A stretch of 64,000 bases of DNA, taken from Laccaria trichodermophora. Its lineage: Eukaryota; Basidiomycota; Agaricomycetes; Agaricales; Hydnangiaceae. Below the pieces are notes generated by a model that was not told the origin of the DNA, searched no databases, and saw nothing but the letters and a program-made list of their open reading frames with translations. The stretch covers positions 62,001 through 126,000 of the forward strand of contig JACTVC010000001.1 of assembly GCA_018417955.1 (NCBI GenBank). The letters are read 5' to 3'. This document shows, piece after piece, positions 24,100 to 35,174 of the stretch (position 1 is the stretch's first letter; each line of letters begins with the position of its first letter). The translations under genes and the position numbers were made by a program.

Positions 24100-25070
24100 T
24101 TTACTAAGCACTTCACACCCTCATGAGATCTCTTTTACTGAGCCACGCGAGCGGCGTTTGCCAGGAACATTACATCATGTCAACAAACAACCGTTTCCCT
24201 TCTCAATGTTCTCAACCACCACCACCTCCCCTTTGTTTCGATGATCGCCCACAAACAAAGGCGACCAGCCACAAACACAGACGAACCACAATGGCCAGCA
24301 CCCATGAACAGACCAGGGCAGTGATGGGCACAGGTGAGCATGCTCCCCTCTACTACTACTCACCTCTCTAATACAAAATGCAGGTGCCACATTGCCAACA
24401 GCAACGTGGCAACCAAATGACGAACCACCTTTGTAGTCATTTACTTTAGGACACAGGACAACAACGTTATGAGGACATGGTGAGTACCCCCTGTCCCACG
24501 TCCATCCCAACCCACCTCGCTGAGACACAGGAAAACGACAGGATGACAACATCGGACGACAACAAACAAGGACATGGGGACGACGAGGACCCCACAGTGA
24601 CAACATGGCACAACAACATCGTGAGGACATGGGACGACAATGCCTGCTCCAACCACCACTGCACACCCCAACAACAATGCAGATGCAGGTGCTACGTCGT
24701 GTCAGCGAGGTGGCAACCATAAGATGCAAACCCATGGCTACATACAATGAGGTAGTAAGTCCCATCCCACCTCATCCCTTGCCCACCCAAATAACACCTT
24801 ACCACCAGACAAACGACAGGCCACAGCCACAATACCCCTCCCCAGCGACAACCGACCACAACTGATCATGACTGATGACTGACAACAAAATGACAAGACA
24901 ACTATGCAACAACCACGGCATGACAACACCATACAACCATATCCACAGACTACGATGGGATGGACACCACAGCGATGCGACGATGACACCATGATGCGAT
25001 GATGATGACACACGATGGTGCCACAACCATGCGACAACCACACAACCACCACAACCACACCATTATGAGG
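24100..25070 (-). repeat. Dispersed CA/AC-rich repeat, inverted relative to 48430-48990
   Basis: Strong strand asymmetry (many cac, acaac and gacaac trinucleotide runs). The segment around 24805-24960, containing 'accagacaaacgacag', 'cccctccccagc', 'acaaccgacc' and 'gcaacaaccacggca', matches the reverse complement of about 48660-48810. Open frames here (such as 24175-24765 on the minus strand) are low-complexity Cys/Val/Trp-rich and not credible genes. Confidence 0.6.
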
Positions 25071-25284
25071 CCCATTTTCCTCATCCCAATATGTCTGTCT
25101 GCTCATGTGTTCTACTTTGTATTTTTTTATTTAGTTATTTATAGCTGTTGTTAATTTCATCAATGTGTCTTTGATTCTTCAACAAGTAGTTCCTATTTTA
25201 AGTGTGGGCTTATGCTTATAATTACATGTTGGTAACTTTGGATAAAGTATGTCAATGGAACTAACATGTGTACCAGAACTAGGA

Positions 25285-25402
25285 TTAGACATGTGTACCA
25301 GGGGGTCCAGGGGGCTTGCCCCCAGCAAGCTGTGACCAGTGCTGGAGGAACGGCCGAGCACCAGCAAGTGCCGTGCCATAGGCACGGGTCTAAAGCTTGT
25401 AC
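25285..25402 (-). repeat. GC-rich structured dispersed repeat, copy A
   Basis: About 118 bp including 'ccagggggcttgcccccagc', 'tgtgaccagtgctggagg' and 'gtgccgtgccataggcac', ending 'gggtctaaagcttgt'. It contains self-complementary GGGGGC/GCCCCC and GTGCC/GGCAC arms. It is the reverse complement of 48022-48132, and both flanks share 'tggtacacatgt' and 'aatcctagtt'. It looks like a SINE- or MITE-type short element, but I see no clear tRNA-like boxes or duplication. Confidence 0.7.
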
Positions 25403-25498
25403 AAATAAACATACCAGAACAAATTTGAAGATATTGGAAGCTATACAAAAGTATGGAAATCATACTCAAAGTAGTCAAACCATTTAACACATTTTTAG

Positions 25499-26201
25499 AG
25501 CCCATGAGCTTGACCTCGACATTGAGGCTAAGCAAGAGCAGATGGAGAAGGACTGCATTCTGTTAAACCATCATAACACCCAGCCCGAGCGTGACCACAA
25601 AAATCGAAAGCGCAGAGATGCTCATGCACGGAAGTTAGAAGCTCGAAATGATGCAATCGACGAGCTCGACGAGATTACTAACCAAATAAACGAGGCAGCT
25701 GCACACGCAAAAGAACTTCGCATGAGAAAGAAACAGCTCCAGTTGACAAGTGGCGTAAAACGAACGAAAGCCAAACCAGGCATGAAGGTTGCCACAGATT
25801 CAGCTGTTGCAACCCCTCCATCTCCTGTTGCTGGCCCATCACAATTTGTGCAGGTACCAGAATCCTCGGATAGTGAAGATTTCAAAGGCAATCATCATGA
25901 GGATTTCAATGACCTTGATGTTTTCCCCAGTAACCCCAGCCCCACTCACTCTTTGGTATTACACTGCCCAACTAATCCCTTCACGTTTGAATCAACCCCA
26001 ATGCAATGCTTGCAGTCTCCTACTTATTTCGGGATGACCCAGAACAATACCCCATCATCCCCATATTCCGGATATCACCTACCAGCTCCAAATAGCTCCC
26101 CTACACAATCTTTTTCCAGTCACATCAAAAACTTTACCCTTGACGAGTCTCTAGATCCATCATTTCTTATCCCTCCTACATATGACTCACTCACTTTGTA
26201 A
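25499..26201 (+). pseudogene. Orphan 3' exon encoding a coiled-coil and Ser/Pro-rich tail
   Basis: The frame is open from a good 3' splice site (acatttttag, 25498) to the stop at 26199-26201, about 233 codons; the first internal ATG is at 25542. The first ~90 residues are charged and helical (QPERDHKNRKRRDAH, then ELDEITNQINEA), likely a coiled coil. The rest is Ser/Pro/Asn-rich and ends LIPPTYDSLTL. No matching upstream exon is visible; the sequence before it is repeat DNA. Probably the last exon of a transposon-borne or truncated host gene. I do not recognise the family. Confidence 0.45.
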
Positions 26202-26404
26202 TTTTATTGATAATGTCATGGCGAGGCGAACTACAATACAGTTTATGTTATTCATTTAAAGTGGGTCCCTAAAGCAACGTCAACTTGTTCCCCGAACGTG
26301 GGAAAGTGGTGGGAAACGCAAAACACACAGAAACGAATGGAGGCGGGCGTCGGGATAGGCGGGGACAGGACAATCCAAAAGGGGAAGAGAGCTTCAATGG
26401 GTTT

Positions 26405-26512
26405 CAGTGGATGTCGGAGCTTCAGTGGATGTCGGAACGAAATGGTGGATGTCGCGGACAAATAGTGGATGTCAAGTGAGAGTGGATGTCATTTCCTGAC
26501 ATCCACTCTCAC
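26405..26512. repeat. AGTGGATGTC cluster ending in a perfect hairpin
   Basis: Five copies of 'gtggatgtc' occur between about 26408 and 26490. They end in a perfect 16 bp stem, GTGAGAGTGGATGTCA at 26476-26491 and its inverse at 26497-26512, around a 5-nt loop. It sits ~120 bp before the LETM1-like start. It may be a transposon end or an imperfect excision product. Confidence 0.6.
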
Positions 26513-26632
26513 TGATCTGGTCATCCCTCGAAAGGACATGCCATCAATTTTTGTGGCGAGGTGTTACAGATTGGTCACACCTTCCCAAATCGTCTCTCTT
26601 GGGTCGCAGCTTGGTCTCTACTTTCTAGCTGT

Positions 26633-28042
26633 ATGTTTCGCCAAGTTGGAAAGGATGCAGTGAAGCAATCGTATGTTAACTTCTCCTTGCACCACCCTGC
26701 CTCTTATATTTGTTCCCAGGTATACAACGCGGCGGCGGTGGGGCACAACTGATGGCAAACTCTCCAAACACTTTCCTCGCCACTTCAACTATTCACCTAC
26801 ACCCTCTTTTGTCCGCTTTGTTTCCTCCAACACCTCTCCCTCCCCTGCCCCCCCGTCTCTTCCCTCTCCCCTTTCAGCTCCTCCCCAACACAAATCCAAG
26901 GTCAATTTACGACCTGGACCATTAAAACCCGAGACCTCGCTTTCACTCAAGCACACACCCACGCCCACCAAGGCTTTGCATTCGCCGACCCATACATTCT
27001 CCCCTCCTTCACTAGGAACCGCGAAAGAGGCCATAAAGCACGACATAGAAGACGCGGAGAGCCATGGGGTTCTTCCTCCCCCACCATTGGGGGCGAATTG
27101 GTTTAGGAGGACGATGCACACAGGCATCCAACTCGCTGTATAATTTGATTCACAAGTTGATGCCCTCCCTCCGCTGACCTACCACTTTCAGAAATTTTAT
27201 TATCGAGGCGTCAAGCTTATTTTCACTCGGCGTAAAGACATTTCGCTGATCAGGGCAAGGATCAAGAATGGCGGGAGTCCTTTGACGAGATGGGAATATC
27301 GCCTCATCCACAAACAGGAGGATGACGTCAAGAAGTTGGTCAATCTCTACTCTTTGATTAAATGGTATATCAAAACATTTACAGAGTGGTCCCATTTTTA
27401 ATCATCGCCCTAATATTGGAGGAGGTCATCCCCCTTATCGCCATTTACGCTCCATTCATGCTTCCATCAACTTGCATCTTACCCTCTCAGCGTCAGCGTA
27501 TTGAGGCAAAGAGGAATGAGAAGGCAATTGCTTTCGCAGCCAATTACCGGCAACTTTTTAATCAACTAAAAACAAGAGCAAACCCACCCGGTCGTCTTTC
27601 TCTACGAATACTACATACCGTCGATGATGCCCCATATGCGCTTTGTGGGCAAGTACTCCGCCATTTGTCTGTTAGCTTTCCTCGATTTATACGCTCCCTT
27701 TTTGCAGACTTCTAGGCTTACCCACACTCGGCCCTGACCTACTACGGGTAAGGCGTATTAAACAGCGTCTAGAATTCATAATATTAGACGACAAACTCCT
27801 CATGCAAGATGGTTGGAAATTATCAGAAAAGTTGCTAGATGAGGCTTTACAAGAACGCGGAATGTGAGATCATAACGAAGTTAGTATTGGACAAGGCTAA
27901 CATTGTTTTCTAAAGCATGGTGCGTGGTCTTGCATCAAGACCAAAGGAATCAAGGTTAGGTCACTGGCTTCAGGCAGTAAAGGGAACATCGGGAGATGAC
28001 GCATTAACTCGTCGGCTTCTACTTCTCGTTTCCAGGCATTGA
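26633..28042 (+). CDS. LETM1-like mitochondrial inner-membrane protein
   Basis: Six exons: 26633-26670, 26720-27137, 27192-27334, 27385-27666, 27708-27863 and 27916-28042. All phases agree, giving 387 residues. The N-terminus is basic and Ser/Arg-rich (MFRQVGKDAVKQSYTTRRRW) like a mitochondrial presequence, followed by a Pro/Ser-rich linker. The LETM1 core follows: KFYYRGVKLIF, LTRWEYRLI, a hydrophobic membrane segment VVPFLIIALILEEVIPL, and MLPSTCILPSQRQRIEAKR. The C-terminal ribosome-binding-type part is GLPTLGPDLL, then DDKLL and LLDEALQERG. The family acts in mitochondrial K+/H+ or Ca2+ exchange and ribosome tethering. Oddities: a GTTGGT donor (27335), a GTCTGT donor and a 41 nt intron (27667-27707). 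It converges on SKI3 with 43 bp between stop codons. Confidence 0.88.
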
Positions 28043-28085
28043 ATCAAACCACACACTATGGCTAGATTATCCCTAATATATCTCC

Positions 28086-31000
28086 TCACCTCCTCTTCTG
28101 CAGACATGCTTGGACATATGCAAGTGTTTTCCAACCATCTATATTGGATGGAGAGAGCATAACTGCTCGCTGTGCTAACTGTACTGGCGATTTTGAGCTG
28201 CTTGAAGCACCAGTCAACTGGGCAACTGCCTGGAGGCGGAGAAGGCGTGACCTTCCTCCTACCTCACAAGACGGCAGTCCCACGATCCCTAGTGTCGACC
28301 CAGCTTGTTTTGCTCGAAGAGTAAGGGACGCCAAGGCCTGTCGTGCGTTTACATCAGCGGGTACCATGTATACATTTTTTTGAGCAATTGCCAAAGCCTT
28401 TCGTATATGATTCTGCAATATCGTTGAGAGACCTCACGGTGGCTGGGGAGGATGTTACAAACCTGGCCAAGATAGTGCAGGACGAGGAGATAGTCGGCGT
28501 CTCTCTGTGGATCCATTTTGCTCCTTTCTTCCACGGGAAGACTCAATATTTCTGCAAGGGCAGCTTCAACAAGACTATCATCGCACGTGAGGATCCCCAT
28601 CCCCGCAAGGGTATTAATTGCCGATAAATTCTCCGGGTCACGCGAGATGCTGCAATAACAGTTGTCAATGCTCTCTGATCACTTCGTCAAATTCCTCACC
28701 ACTCAAGGAGTTGCACTTTCGCAATGGCCTTGTGATCATCTGCACCTGCAGCCCACATTGTTTGCGCAAGAAGAACATTTATCTTGCCCTTCAATAAAAT
28801 GTTATCTGTGACCACCTGGGCTTCTTGAAAGACGGAGATAGCAATCTGAGATTCATTAGCCATGAAATGAGCCAATCCCGACCCAAGACAGGACTGGTAA
28901 CGGAGATTTTCGACTGAATTATGGTTCTCTCCCTGTAAAAGGCCCATTGCACTTTCAAACGACGAAATTGATCCCTGATAATCCCCGAGAGATAGCCTCA
29001 GTCGTCCTAGTGTTAGATTGGCAATGATATACTGATTCTCCACCTCAGTCTCCTCCAACTCCTCATATGCGACTTCCAAGATAGCAATGGCACGTGAAAC
29101 CAAATTTTCTCCAAATGTGACGTGCCCGAGCCCTTCGCAGATGAGAGCAAAGAGGTGAAGTCCAGCCGCATCATCTGGTTGGCGTGCACAGTAGCGTTCT
29201 ACGAGGAAGTATGCGGGCAGTAGAGCATCGAAAGTTGAAATTTTCGCCTCTTGGAACAGATGGAAAGCGAATTCATAATCAGCTTGGGGCTGATAAGGTA
29301 ACTATGATGAGTTCTACGGGAAATCATTCTATACAAATGCTTCAACTGACCAATGTCGCAGACAGACTACAAGCATGCTCAAGCAGCGCTCTTGTAGAAA
29401 CATTATCCCCGTTCGCTTTTGCTATAAGGGCCTGCCCTAGCCAGGCCAAAGTACAGTCGGGGTCAAGAACTTGGGCTCGGTGCAACGACTTGGTAGCAAG
29501 CTCGAAATCACCGTAGTGGACATAAAGAAGGCCAAGATTAACCCAGGTAGAGGCTCGCTTTGGATTGATATCAAGTGCTTTGATGTAAGCATGTTGAGCT
29601 ATGATCGGACGCAATGAAAATTGGGCGCTGCCGAATGAATTCCAGTACACTTCGTTCTCAGGATCTTCCTGAAGCGCACTAGTAAGACATTCAATGGCCC
29701 TTGCTTGAATTCGCAAAGCATCAGCGGCATGCCGAGAGCAGATGGTCCAGGAATACAACGATATCCCAAGGTCATACCAGGCACTTCCGCGGGAGAGTTG
29801 GTCGGAGGCACCGATAGATAGACGAGAAGCTGAGGCAAATATCGCAACTTCAAGTGCAGCTGCGCCTCTGAGGGGTAGGTCATCCTGTAAATTTCGCTTA
29901 TTCATAAACCCTGCAAGTTGACTACACCCATCCAAGAAAAGGTTATTGGCATCCTGAAAGAGTAACCGCACACGCCCCTCATCAACAAAGCCTGAGGAGT
30001 CCGAAAGAAGAAAAGCGGCATCTGTGATTACTTTCCACGCCACACTGCGAAATCCGGAACTTCCTTTGATCATGGCAAGAGCTATCTGGATGGCTGCCGT
30101 AATGGAATCCTTAGACCGTAGTGGAAAGCCACTTGAAGATTCCATTCGGCCAAGATCGAGATATGTTTGGCTCAAAGAGAAAAGGACTCCGACTTCAGAC
30201 GGGTGTGAGTCCAAGATGGACTTGAATAGGTTGATAGCATTTTGAAAGTGACCCATGCGGCGCTCTATATCTCCAATGAGGTAGGAGCAGCCCCAGTCAC
30301 AAGAATCTAGCGCAGATGCGCGATCAAGAGCCTTCACTGCTGCTGCAAGTCGTCCAGCTTTGCCGTAGGATTCTCCGAGGCGAAGCCAAAGTGATTGATC
30401 GTCCGGCTCAGCTCGGAGTGCTATTTGAAATGCCTGTATAGCTGCGGGATAATTTTGTCTGTGCTTGTAACGATCAACTAATTTTTAGAGGATACTTTCC
30501 CGAGGGCAGTAACACTTACAAGCTCTACTACTCCAACGGCTGCCCAAGCCCACGAATTCTTTGGCAGAGCCCCCGAGGCACCCTCTTTAAACCCTGCATC
30601 CAAACCTCCTTCTCCTTCTATTGCTCTCTTAGCGATGACCTCCACCAACTCCCATTCTCCGTCATCCGCAAAGCCCTCTGCCAATCGTTTGGCGGCCATA
30701 GATTCGCGAGGATCCAACTCGAATGCCTTCTGAAAACATTTTGAGGCACGAATCGGATCTGAAGGACAGGCACACTCCATGTAGTACGTTCCCAGCGAGG
30801 AAAACGCAGGAGCAAATGCAGGATCGTGTTTGAGTGCCGCGATGAAGAATTTGTACGCAGCCTCGCGTTCATCGCCTGTGAGAAATACAGTGAAGATGTC
30901 GCCCCGCAGGTCATACAAGGTGAGCGTACATACCACCCAACCTCCAGTGAGAACTTCCGAGCCGCCAAAGACATCGAGAGACGTCGGAATCTCGTCCGTG

Positions 31001-33048
31001 GATGTGATTTAACGAAATGATAACACTTTGAAGGCCAGAAAGGCCATTGTCGAAATCATTCATATGACATTGACACCATGCTCTTTCTTCCCGCGCACGC
31101 AAACCAATGTCGAGATCATCTGGAAGGAGTTGAGTGATACGGCAGAAAAGAAGTTCTGCATCATTCCATTCCCCTTTCGCTTGATAGATATGAGCACGGC
31201 CCATTAGGCACAGAATATTCTCTGGGGAGAAAGCTAGGACTTCATCAATGAGAACTGATGCTTGTTCAAAGTATTTCGGCGGAAAGAGATGGACCAACGA
31301 TGTTGCAAGAACAGCTTGAATTCCCATGTGAGTCCTACCTTCACGCTCAAAATCGATATGCAACATTTTACATGAATAAACCCCACCTTTGTAGATGCAT
31401 ACCAGTGTCGACCTGAAAACCATCCAAACACGCTAAGCCTTGTTTTGCTGCTTTCATAGTTTTCTCATAATCACCATCAGCCAGATATACGTCGCTCACA
31501 ATGCGATTGGCAAAAATGGTATGCGAAACTGCGGGATAAGCGTTCTGAATGGCGTTAATGCCGTCAAAAGAATGTACCAACAAATACCCACAAAGATAAC
31601 ATCAAGAGGATCTTCTGAATCGTCAGAAAGAGCCTCATGTCCGGTTATGAAAGGTATCCCTCGAAAGCGAAGGTAACCTTTGAAAAGGGCTGTCATTGGT
31701 GATTTGGCAAATAGTGTTATGAATTGTGCAACGACTTCAGTCCCGTAACCAGCTAAATTTTAACAATGAGATAGGTCAAAGGTGGAAATGGCGATGACTC
31801 ACATATGTCTTCACAGTCACACTTTTCAAAAAACATTGTCCAAGCTAGCTCATCGGGAACTTGTAATAATATGACGCCATCAACAAGATTGTTGATCTCG
31901 GTCACAAGCTTTGCTTTAATCCCAACCAAGTCAGCAGTATTAGGCAAAGAGTGAAGTTGCCTTTGCTTATATCGTAGAAGTTTCGATTCCGTGAGGCGAC
32001 GTAGATCATCTGACGTGTTGGGATGATTCAGAACTTCATGGTAGAAGATGGGCAACTAAAACCGAAATCAGGAGGACTGGAAATCTCTGAAGAAGAATGC
32101 AAACTTTTGATTCCGTAGATATCTCTTTGAACACCTCCTTCCTCAGCTGCTCCGGACTCGAGGCACCTAATCGAGTTCTGCGCTTCTCGATCTCTCTCTT
32201 GGAAACTCCCTCTTCTTCCGCCTCTGTCAACGAAATCACCTCTTCGAGGATGGGAAGCGTATTGTGAACTGCGGCCTGAGGAGTCATAGTCGCGGATGTG
32301 GGATGTGTAGGATCAGGGGCTGGAAGTGTCACAAGTAGTGAAAAGAAAGGGGACCCAGGGAGTAAAAGCGACAATCCATTCGCCACCTACGCATTATGAG
32401 ATTGAAATTGAAGAAAAGGAATAAAAGAAACCATACCTGCATACGTGTGCCATGTTGTTTGTACGATTCAAGCAGCCTTTGCAAGATGTCCGCAGATTTC
32501 TGTGCATCCTGCCTGCATGAACAACGCAAATCAAGCTGGCTTGAACCTCCCAGAGTAAAAGAAGCACGTACGATCCGCTGTACAGCTTCAACAGGATTGT
32601 CAAAGTATCAAAGTATCGGTCCCACTTGTTATTCAGTTCATAAAATTTGGACAAGCCCTTTCCAAAAATTCATCTGGGTTAATTAAAAGGAGATCAGGGG
32701 GAGAAAACAGAGCGAACCTGCCATGCTAGAACTTGATCCGGATTCAACTCGATGGCCCTGCGATAAACCTGATTCAAGTGAATTTCCCTATAACGGTTGG
32801 GACTAGTGATCGCAAAATTACTTTCTCGCTTTCCTCGAGATCCCCGCTCTCCATCAACGCAAGAGCAAGGAACACATGTCTATGTATCTTCTTCAGGGTA
32901 AACTAGCAAGGAAGGAAGATTTGATTTACGCGGTATAGTTGTCTGGCTCGTGTTCAAGGGCTTTTGACGCCGCATCCTTGGCGTTCAAGTAGTCTTTTTT
33001 CGCTAAACAATCCCGAGCAGCCTTTAAGCGACTTTTGACTAGGGACAT
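28086..33048 (-). CDS. SKI3: Ski3-like TPR subunit of the Ski complex
   Basis: Multi-exon minus-strand gene, ATG at 33048 (MSLVKSRLKAARDCL), stop at 28086; I estimate 1,300-1,450 residues, the usual fungal Ski3 size. Tetratricopeptide repeats run through the whole protein, for example KALEHEPDN and VYRRAIELNPDQVLAWQ near the N-terminus, AYIKALDINPKRASTWVNLG centrally and LAQRAVMLSPSNIDGWK at the end. Diagnostic segments are GLSKFYELNNKWDRYFDTL and YHEVLNHPNTSDDLRRLTES then KLLRYKQ. In the cytoplasm Ski3 scaffolds the Ski2-Ski3-Ski8 helicase complex that feeds mRNA to the exosome for 3'-5' decay. Introns are short GT..AG. I saw no inactivating change, but did not verify every exon junction. 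It lies 96 bp downstream of the phosphatase-like gene on the same strand. Confidence 0.9.
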
Positions 33049-33144
33049 GTTGAATCAGTTGTTTACTCTTGTTGTTGAACTCGCCGCGACTTAAACCCGA
33101 AAGAAAGTACAAGGATTCTGAAGGATATTGGAAAAAAAAAGACG

Positions 33145-34996
33145 TCACTCTTTTGCTTTAGAGCGCTGTCGAAGAAATTCAACAAAGTCGACTAAAAACT
33201 TTACTTGTTCGTATGTCTCCACCGCTTTAACACTTCTTCTCCTCCTTACTAGCGTGATCACCTTTTCTATAAAGTGCAGGGTTTCTTCCGTGACCATGGA
33301 GGTTCCTTGAGTGTAAGTTTGAGGTATTGAAGGTTTTTGCACCTCATCGATCCACCCACACAAGCCAAGCTTCATAATCCAACAGCAGGCAATAACCCCT
33401 GCTCGACCTACACCACCACGACAATGAACAAGAACCGGCACACCCTGAAGTGTATATCGATTGATCAGATCTGTTAGGTGAGAATCAAGATGGGCAGCAG
33501 TGAGGGGAGCAAGTCCTTCTGGAATGGGTAAACTGTAACGAATTGGTGCGTAAGGAAAACCGGTGAGAACTAGACATTTTCAAGTATATACCGCAGCACA
33601 TCGATCCCGGCATTACTTGCACACCTTTCGTATTCTGGCCAAGGGGCCCCAAGAAAATCGAGTTCACTGTCATCTAAACAGCTAGAGGTAAAAGAGTTGG
33701 GGTAAAAGAACAGAATATGAACGAAAGCTTACCAAACGATACAACCAGCCCCTGATTGCTTTATTCTATTCAGGTCTGCCTCGAGATCCCGGCATACGCC
33801 ACCTCTGCCTTTCACAGGCCCTTGCAGTCGTACTGAACGGGAGATGAATTTGAGCATGAGTTCGCGATGGGATGGATGACAAGTCTACCTTTTTTTCCGG
33901 GACAAGAGGACAAGAAAAGATCACCTATGGTAAAAGTATCGCTCTTCCAAAGACGTTCAGGGCTTGCCTTGCACGGACAAGAATGGCCTAACGGTTGGCT
34001 TGACAGACGGCCAAGACTGATAGTCCTGGTTGGAGGACGAGCACTGATCTTTTCGAGTTTATCAGACCAGGCCACAGAATGACAAGATGAAGTCTTTACA
34101 CTGGACGGCGGCAGAAGACTGGAAGAAAGGGAGAGCGAGAGAGAATTGTCTGAAAAAACTGCTTCCAACGGGCCTTGCTGGGGTTGGTCAGAATAGTCGG
34201 ATGGATCTCGGACGCAGGTTTCGATATGGACAGCGGCGAGACGATTACTGAGAGCGGATTGCAAAGTTCGGGATATGGTAGAACGAAAGGGAGGATTTAA
34301 ATGCAGTGGGACGATGACAGATGCAGGCAAGGGCTGGGTATGAGAGGGGAGGGTCAGGGTATGAGACTGAGATTGTCGAGAGACGAAAAAACGATCGAGG
34401 GTAAAGGTGGGGGGTAAGTGGAGAACTGTAGGAAAGGGACGAGGAGAGGATGAAAGAAGTGCATGAGAGGAAATCAAAGGGACGAGGTCTGAGGAGATGA
34501 TGGAGGAGATGCTGTTAGGTTGAATAGATGTCATTGTATAATATGTGAATTGGGACAAACTTTATGGGGTGAGATGAAGAAGTCTTGAAGGAAAATGAAA
34601 GTGGATGAAGGGAATCTTGAATGGCAGCAGAGAGTTTGCGGGAGAGAAGGACAGCTTTGGGCGAATCTGGATGGTCAGTGATGCCAGAGGGACCGAGAAG
34701 AAGGGCAGTATTCCAGCAAGATTTATCGGAAGGCCACCATGATTTATTGAGGGCGTTTGTGAGTTGATGGGCACGAAGAAGTCTAAACTGATCTGGCAAG
34801 TGAAGGGACAAGGGAAGATAGCGAACAGGAGAGCCTGTTGAAAATTAAAATGTGGATTTATAGATATAATATCAATGTATGTACCCTTTGCTCCGAATTT
34901 GAGGATATTGTATTCGCTGTTATGGTGTTGAGAAGCGAGGTGAGCGAGAAGGAAAGGTTCCATGTTGGTCCATGAATGAACGTTGTGAATTAACAT
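33145..34996 (-). CDS. Dual-specificity / protein-tyrosine-phosphatase-like protein
   Basis: Six exons on the minus strand: 34996-34885, 34834-34561, 34511-33889, 33832-33733, 33681-33592 and 33532-33145. All phases agree, giving 528 residues. The catalytic P-loop HCRGGVGRAG (C-x5-R) is in the last exon. A general-acid-type region CLDDSELDFLGAPWPEY lies upstream, preceded by LSSCPGKKVRLQGPVKGRGG. The N-terminal half (MEPFLLAHLASQHHNSEY, then CWNTALLLGPSG) is a conserved-looking extension that I recall only from agaricomycete members of this family. It resembles CDKN3-type phosphatases around the active site; the substrate is unknown. The first two exons could be taken for a separate gene ending at 34515, but the 49 nt intron 34512-34560 (GTTTGT donor) joins them in frame. 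Confidence 0.85.
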
Positions 34997-35174
34997 TGAC
35001 AACGGTCGTCGTCGTCAACTAGTCACGTGCTCACTTGCTGTCTCCCTCCTCCTCCCTTCGTCTACTCGGTCACTCCTTCCGCTACTCCCTCCTTCTCCTT
35101 TCCCCTTTCTCTTCTTCTTCCCACTCGGCAAGACTTCCTCTCACAGTCTTTTACTCACTCCTTCAAGCGCCTAA
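34997..35174. promoter_or_regulatory. Shared divergent promoter, phosphatase-like gene and chitin synthase
   Basis: Only 178 bp separate the two start codons. The segment has a CACGTG palindrome (35024-35029, the core of bHLH/Cbf1-type sites) and then a long pyrimidine-rich tract (about 35035-35150) leading into the chitin synthase ATG. CT-rich tracts before start sites are common in fungal promoters. No TATA box is obvious. Confidence 0.6.

Noticed and set aside
24175..25106. Cys/Val/Trp-rich minus frames of 78-196 codons
   Set aside because: Low-complexity dispersed repeat with inverted copy at 48.4-49.0 kb; no domain, no splice pattern.
27713..27867. Stop codons at 27713 and 27865 as the end of the LETM1-like gene
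   Set aside because: Both fall outside the exon chain once the introns at 27667 and 27864 (with CTAAC branch) are removed; the continued protein matches the family's C-terminus.
34515..34996. Separate small gene ending at 34515, briefly considered as Atg5-like
   Set aside because: No Atg5 motif fits, and an in-phase 49 nt intron joins it to the phosphatase-like gene with all six exons in agreement.
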